A program made the translations under genes and the position numbers. DNA of 45,141 bases from NCBI GenBank assembly GCA_009927445.1, contig RFMZ01000218.1, positions 1-45,141 on the forward strand. The letters are read 5' to 3'. Under the pieces are notes generated by a model. It searched no databases. It was given only the letters and a program-made list of their open reading frames with translations, and had not been told where the DNA came from. Positions 42,090-45,141 of this stretch are shown in pieces; the stretch's first letter is position 1, and the number at the start of each line of letters is the position of its first letter. This DNA comes from Betaproteobacteria bacterium (GTDB lineage Bacteria; Pseudomonadota; Gammaproteobacteria; Burkholderiales; Burkholderiaceae).

Positions 42090-43001
42090 TTAGCGAAAGA
42101 TTTGAATCGAATTTGGCTCGATCTTGAGTCTTTTTTGCAGTTGCTCTTTATCTATGGGTAATGACTCAGTAACCTTTCGCTCTATAAAATTCTGCTCTGT
42201 CATACGCTGCGTTACCTGAGTAGACAATTTTTTAGAAATATCCCCCAGCATGCGAGCGACATCAGGTGGATAGGTAGGAGAATTAAAATCCATCAACCTC
42301 GTATCGTTCGCCAAAACATTAGCTGTAAAGGCCGATTTAACGACTAAAGTATAGGTGTCAACTAAGCTGTAATCGACTAACATCGAAACTTCAGTCTTTT
42401 TGGTGAACTTCGTTGTGTTAGGGATGGGATCATTAACAACTCGATTTTGTATTAAGCCAATGACGCCAAATAAAACGTAATCGGCATTTTCAAACTCCCC
42501 CTCACGAATCCGCCGCACAATATCAAAAAATTCATGTGTTTCATCCGGACGGGCAATGACAGGACGAGTCTGCGTCAGCTGAAAACCCGACTGCAGTAAT
42601 GCTCCCCGAACCTCACCCGACATGCCAATTAACTCAGAGTATTCAATCTGAATTTGCTCACCAAAAGTCTTCACATAATTACTCGAACTAGAACTCGCTA
42701 CACTGGAATCGAAATTTAAATTCATGCCTCGATCCGTCTTCGTGACAAAACTCCCAGTCTGCATACCATCCGCATACGCTCGCTCTCGATTATCGTTCGG
42801 GGAGGAACTGCGCGAGATTGAAGACTGCCTATTCGATTGCGCGCTAGCCCCTTCAAAATAAAAAAAACTGCGCACTTCTTTTTTATAGGCTAAATCTGGC
42901 ACAGCAATTTTAGTCTGCGCAAAAACCGAGTGAGACCCAAATAAAGCACAAAAAAGGAGCCACCAAACAGCCCTCTGCCCTCGAGTAATTTTTAATAGCA
43001 T
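42090..43001 (-). CDS. Exported CsgG-like protein of the LpoB cluster
   Basis: A 303-aa protein with a signal peptide ending at VFAQ. A Ser/Asn-rich insert (about 58-70) precedes a CsgG/HfaB-like core: SELIGMSGEVRGALLQSGFQLT, then ADYVLFGVIGLI with several beta strands. No lipobox is seen. It starts five bases after the LpoB-like stop, so both are one operon. A role in cell-envelope or surface-structure assembly is inferred from cluster membership only; CsgG similarity is at fold level. Confidence 0.6.
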   Translation of the reverse strand: MLLKITRGQRAVWWLLFCALFGSHSVFAQTKIAVPDLAYKKEVRSFFYFEGASAQSNRQSSISRSSSPNDNRERAYADGMQTGSFVTKTDRGMNLNFDSSVASSSSSNYVKTFGEQIQIEYSELIGMSGEVRGALLQSGFQLTQTRPVIARPDETHEFFDIVRRIREGEFENADYVLFGVIGLIQNRVVNDPIPNTTKFTKKTEVSMLVDYSLVDTYTLVVKSAFTANVLANDTRLMDFNSPTYPPDVARMLGDISKKLSTQVTQRMTEQNFIERKVTESLPIDKEQLQKRLKIEPNSIQIFR

Positions 43002-43006
43002 CTCTT

Positions 43007-43591
43007 TTACCTCTGTGAGGACTTAACAATATCCCGACCTTCTTGCCAAACAACTTCTAGAGTCTCGAGTTCTGTCAACTTTATTCCAAAAACATAACTA
43101 TTTACTCGCATATTACTATTACGATTAGTCATCGATGCTAACGACGCCTGAATAGCAAACTTGGCGCCATTGGCATTGCCAATTTTTGCCGTCTTGGCCT
43201 GGTTATAAAGACCCGATTGTTGCGCCTGTAATGCCCCTACTACGTCATTACTTGCATTGACAATCCGGACTTTGCCAGAATTAATCAAAATAGTCGTGAT
43301 TTTGTCATAAATTTCTTGCGACTTAATATACTCAGAGGTGTCATTCCTAAAAGGTAATACCGCAATACGAACTAGTCCCTGCGTATCTCTTAATGCAGGT
43401 GAAATCAAAATCTTCTTGGCCATCGCCTCAGCAATATTATTCATATCGGTCAAATTAAACTCATTTGAAACCGTATTGATTCCCTTCGGATCCTGATAGG
43501 TCACCGTATTTCCGCCAAAGCGGGCACTATCTGTAGCACAGGCAACTACAAAGATAACTGGGAGTAATCCAACATAACGTCTTAATTTCAT
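43007..43591 (-). CDS. lpoB: Penicillin-binding protein activator LpoB-like lipoprotein
   Basis: A 194-aa outer-membrane-type lipoprotein. The start is ATG 43591 with AGGAT upstream; an in-frame ATG nine codons earlier lacks a site. The lipobox is VVAC (Cys about residue 18). The LpoB core follows: DMNNIAEAMAKKILISPAL, IAVLPFRNDTSEYI, and GAKFAIQASLASM. LpoB contacts and stimulates the bifunctional peptidoglycan synthase PBP1b. It lies between YcfL-like and CsgG-like genes, an arrangement known for this set. Confidence 0.82.
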   Translation of the reverse strand: MKLRRYVGLLPVIFVVACATDSARFGGNTVTYQDPKGINTVSNEFNLTDMNNIAEAMAKKILISPALRDTQGLVRIAVLPFRNDTSEYIKSQEIYDKITTILINSGKVRIVNASNDVVGALQAQQSGLYNQAKTAKIGNANGAKFAIQASLASMTNRNSNMRVNSYVFGIKLTELETLEVVWQEGRDIVKSSQR

Positions 43592-43629
43592 ACAATCCTC
43601 ATTGGGGTTTAAAAACAAATTGCAGCAAT

Positions 43630-44025
43630 CTAGTTCATTCCGTTTAATTCAATACTAAAATCTGTGGCTGACACCTCCCCTGCAACCCCCTCAAAATCAT
43701 AGGACTGCCCTGGAAATAACCGTGCCGGCTGCCAGCTCTCTTCCGCTAATTTAAAGCCTGCCTCATCTAACCATCTAAAGCGATAATTGAATTCAACTGT
43801 CCGAGAACTGTCATTGATTAAAGTCACTTGAACCTGTAAATAACCATTGGCCTTTCTGGCCTTGACTGACTCTAATTTGAGATTTTTAGTTGAACCAGTT
43901 CGGATAATTTTCGTTTCTTTGGCAACTTGTGCACCAACCGGTATGGCAGCGGTCATGAAACCAACCCCTACACAAGTGAAAACAAAACTCATTAAAACTA
44001 CTTTAAAAGATAAATATTTGGCCAT
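43630..44025 (-). CDS. ycfL: YcfL-like (DUF1425) exported protein
   Basis: A 131-aa protein with an N-terminal hydrophobic signal (residues 9-32). The VQVTLINDSSRTVEFNYRFRWLDEAGF block and W-x-P-x-x-L-x-P-G-Q motif are typical of YcfL. A lipobox Cys is not obvious (C18 in FTCVGVG is possible). It precedes lpoB in E. coli too (ycfL-lpoB-ycfN), which supports the assignment. Confidence 0.8.
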   Translation of the reverse strand: MAKYLSFKVVLMSFVFTCVGVGFMTAAIPVGAQVAKETKIIRTGSTKNLKLESVKARKANGYLQVQVTLINDSSRTVEFNYRFRWLDEAGFKLAEESWQPARLFPGQSYDFEGVAGEVSATDFSIELNGMN

Positions 44026-44068
44026 AAAATATATAAAACCCTTATAAATAATGACTCGATTGATACTT

Positions 44069-45085
44069 CTATTTTACCGAACCTGAAATACTATATTCAG
44101 ATTCCCCTAAAAATCGATTGCTATTTTGTAAAGAAACAACCCCATTATCAAAAATACGCGCATGAATAATTTCATAGTTATTCACCATTGAGATGCCTAA
44201 AACGCGTGGGCCAAAACGTGTGGGGATAGTAATCTGATGATCCCCTTTAGGTAAGCTCAATCTTGCCATATACACTTCCGCGGGTAATGAACGCCACATC
44301 CGCGTATCGACATCCCCCGCAGCAATCTCAGAAATAGCAACGGCACTGATTGCCTTGAAAATATCGCCGTACGGATTTTGGTTATTCTGATTAGACCGTG
44401 ATTGATTTTGCTTAGCCGAATTATCAATTGCGCGAGCAGTTACCTCTTGAGCAACTACCTGAACTATCGAAGATGCAACCGCACTAGCAATATACCCTGG
44501 CATTCGGTCCTTTAAGTCTTTTGACGCCATCGTCTGCACATTCAAAACTCGGGTTAAGACAATAGGCTCCTTACCAATTGTTACCCTAGAGGGTTGATAA
44601 AAACTAGTATTTTTTCGAATTGCTGGTACAACCCAACTAACAATCTTTGGTCCCGATGGTGTAAAAAATGGAATTCTCGCCTTAAATGAATAAACGTCTC
44701 CTAAAAAACCCGCGTCAATTACCAGTAAAACGTCTGACATATTTGGATCACGAGACACCATGGGCTTTCTGATCTCGTCCCATGATTTTTGAAACAAATC
44801 AACTTGTGGGGCAATCTCTGCAGCATTTTTATAACTAATAGCAGCATTGCTAGGGTTGTTATCCTGCTCATAAATAAAACCCGTTAAATAATAAGCTGCA
44901 GCATTTTGGTAGGCATTTTTTAATGTGGCTACCTCTGGGTCATTGAGCGCACTCATATCGTAATTAGGAATTTTATCAACCGCGTTTACTGAAGAACCAT
45001 ATCCCTTATTTCGGGGATTACTCATTTGAGCACGGACGTTAGCCCGACTACCCTCAAGCTCTTTTTGTAAAGCCTGACGAATCAA
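44069..45085 (-). CDS. COG3014-like envelope protein, 5' end missing or frameshifted
   Basis: 338 residues of a protein with a TPR-like N-terminal part (AAYYLTGFIYEQDNNPSNAAISYKNA). A C-terminal domain (SWVVPAIRKNT, PRVLGISMVNNYEIIHARIFDN) follows. COG3014 proteins are about 450 aa and start with a lipoprotein signal, so about 110 residues are missing. The frame is open only to a TGA at 45128-45130. TTG 45085 is a possible start, but the other frame upstream reads EAR-like ARRYDLALV, which would continue this TPR. A one-base deletion near 45114 or truncation by the window edge are both possible. Confidence 0.7.
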   Translation of the reverse strand: MIRQALQKELEGSRANVRAQMSNPRNKGYGSSVNAVDKIPNYDMSALNDPEVATLKNAYQNAAAYYLTGFIYEQDNNPSNAAISYKNAAEIAPQVDLFQKSWDEIRKPMVSRDPNMSDVLLVIDAGFLGDVYSFKARIPFFTPSGPKIVSWVVPAIRKNTSFYQPSRVTIGKEPIVLTRVLNVQTMASKDLKDRMPGYIASAVASSIVQVVAQEVTARAIDNSAKQNQSRSNQNNQNPYGDIFKAISAVAISEIAAGDVDTRMWRSLPAEVYMARLSLPKGDHQITIPTRFGPRVLGISMVNNYEIIHARIFDNGVVSLQNSNRFLGESEYSISGSVK

Positions 45086-45141
45086 CTCCTCACGATCCCG
45101 TAATTGATTTGCGGCACTAACGCCAGATCATAACGCCTCGC

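Noticed and set aside
1..45141. tRNA, rRNA, CRISPR, IS or phage elements
   Set aside because: None recognised on reading both strands; no transposase, integrase or repeat-spacer pattern was seen. A dedicated RNA search was not possible.

Overview
The window is a low-GC (clearly AT-rich) stretch of bacterial chromosome. It reads as a betaproteobacterium, most likely a small-genome member of Burkholderiales (Burkholderiaceae or Alcaligenaceae type). The evidence is seven separate Bug/TctC-type periplasmic tricarboxylate receptors, a soxXYZA block, gltIJKL, and a mosaic of carboxylic-acid enzymes. No rRNA, tRNA, IS element, phage module or CRISPR array was recognised, and genus-level placement is not possible from sequence reading alone.

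Layout. (1) 125-4842, + strand: a two-subunit molybdenum hydroxylase of the isoquinoline-oxidoreductase type, then soxX-soxY-soxZ-soxA, with two perfect stem-loops inside the sox block. (2) 4921-8863, - strand: a tricarballylate-dehydrogenase-like flavoprotein, an MmgE/PrpD protein and a Bug receptor in one operon. (3) 9381-12627, + strand: a GltIJKL-type amino-acid ABC importer whose gltJ is split by a one-base deletion. (4) 12650-18078: two Bug receptors, a ketopantoate-reductase-like protein, a tiny Tyr-rich lipoprotein, a lactonase-like MBL hydrolase and a beta-hydroxyacid dehydrogenase. (5) 18219-20229: DUF3024, an orphan small ORF and an MFS exporter. (6) 20391-23671: FAH-family hydrolase plus class II aldolase, then a candidate small RNA/leader and a very divergent aquaporin-like channel. 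(7) 23877-28225: lipoprotein alpha/beta hydrolase, then a glucarate-type module (HpcH/HpaI aldolase, frameshifted gudD, Bug). (8) 28461-31638: alpha/beta hydrolase, two-domain VOC dioxygenase, Bug. (9) 31712-41951: housekeeping and small genes (DUF3820, RmuC, cupin, DUF1439, HU, exported methyltransferase, non-specific nuclease, double OsmC, nitroreductase) with two more Bug receptors. (10) 42090-45141, - strand: an envelope cluster with COG3014, YcfL-like, LpoB-like and CsgG-like exported proteins, running off the right edge.

How it works together. Most of the window looks like scavenging and oxidation of small carboxylic acids. Periplasmic receptors with different predicted ligands each sit beside an enzyme set able to dehydrate, cleave or oxidise an acid. 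No TctA/TctB membrane component is present, so the receptors must use a transporter encoded elsewhere. The sox genes add periplasmic sulfur-compound oxidation, but soxB and soxCD are not in the window.

Quality note. Three genes (gltJ, gudD, the COG4798-type methyltransferase), and possibly the truncated gene at the right edge, are each broken by what looks like one missing base while both halves stay conserved. This could be sequencing error or very recent decay; raw reads would decide.
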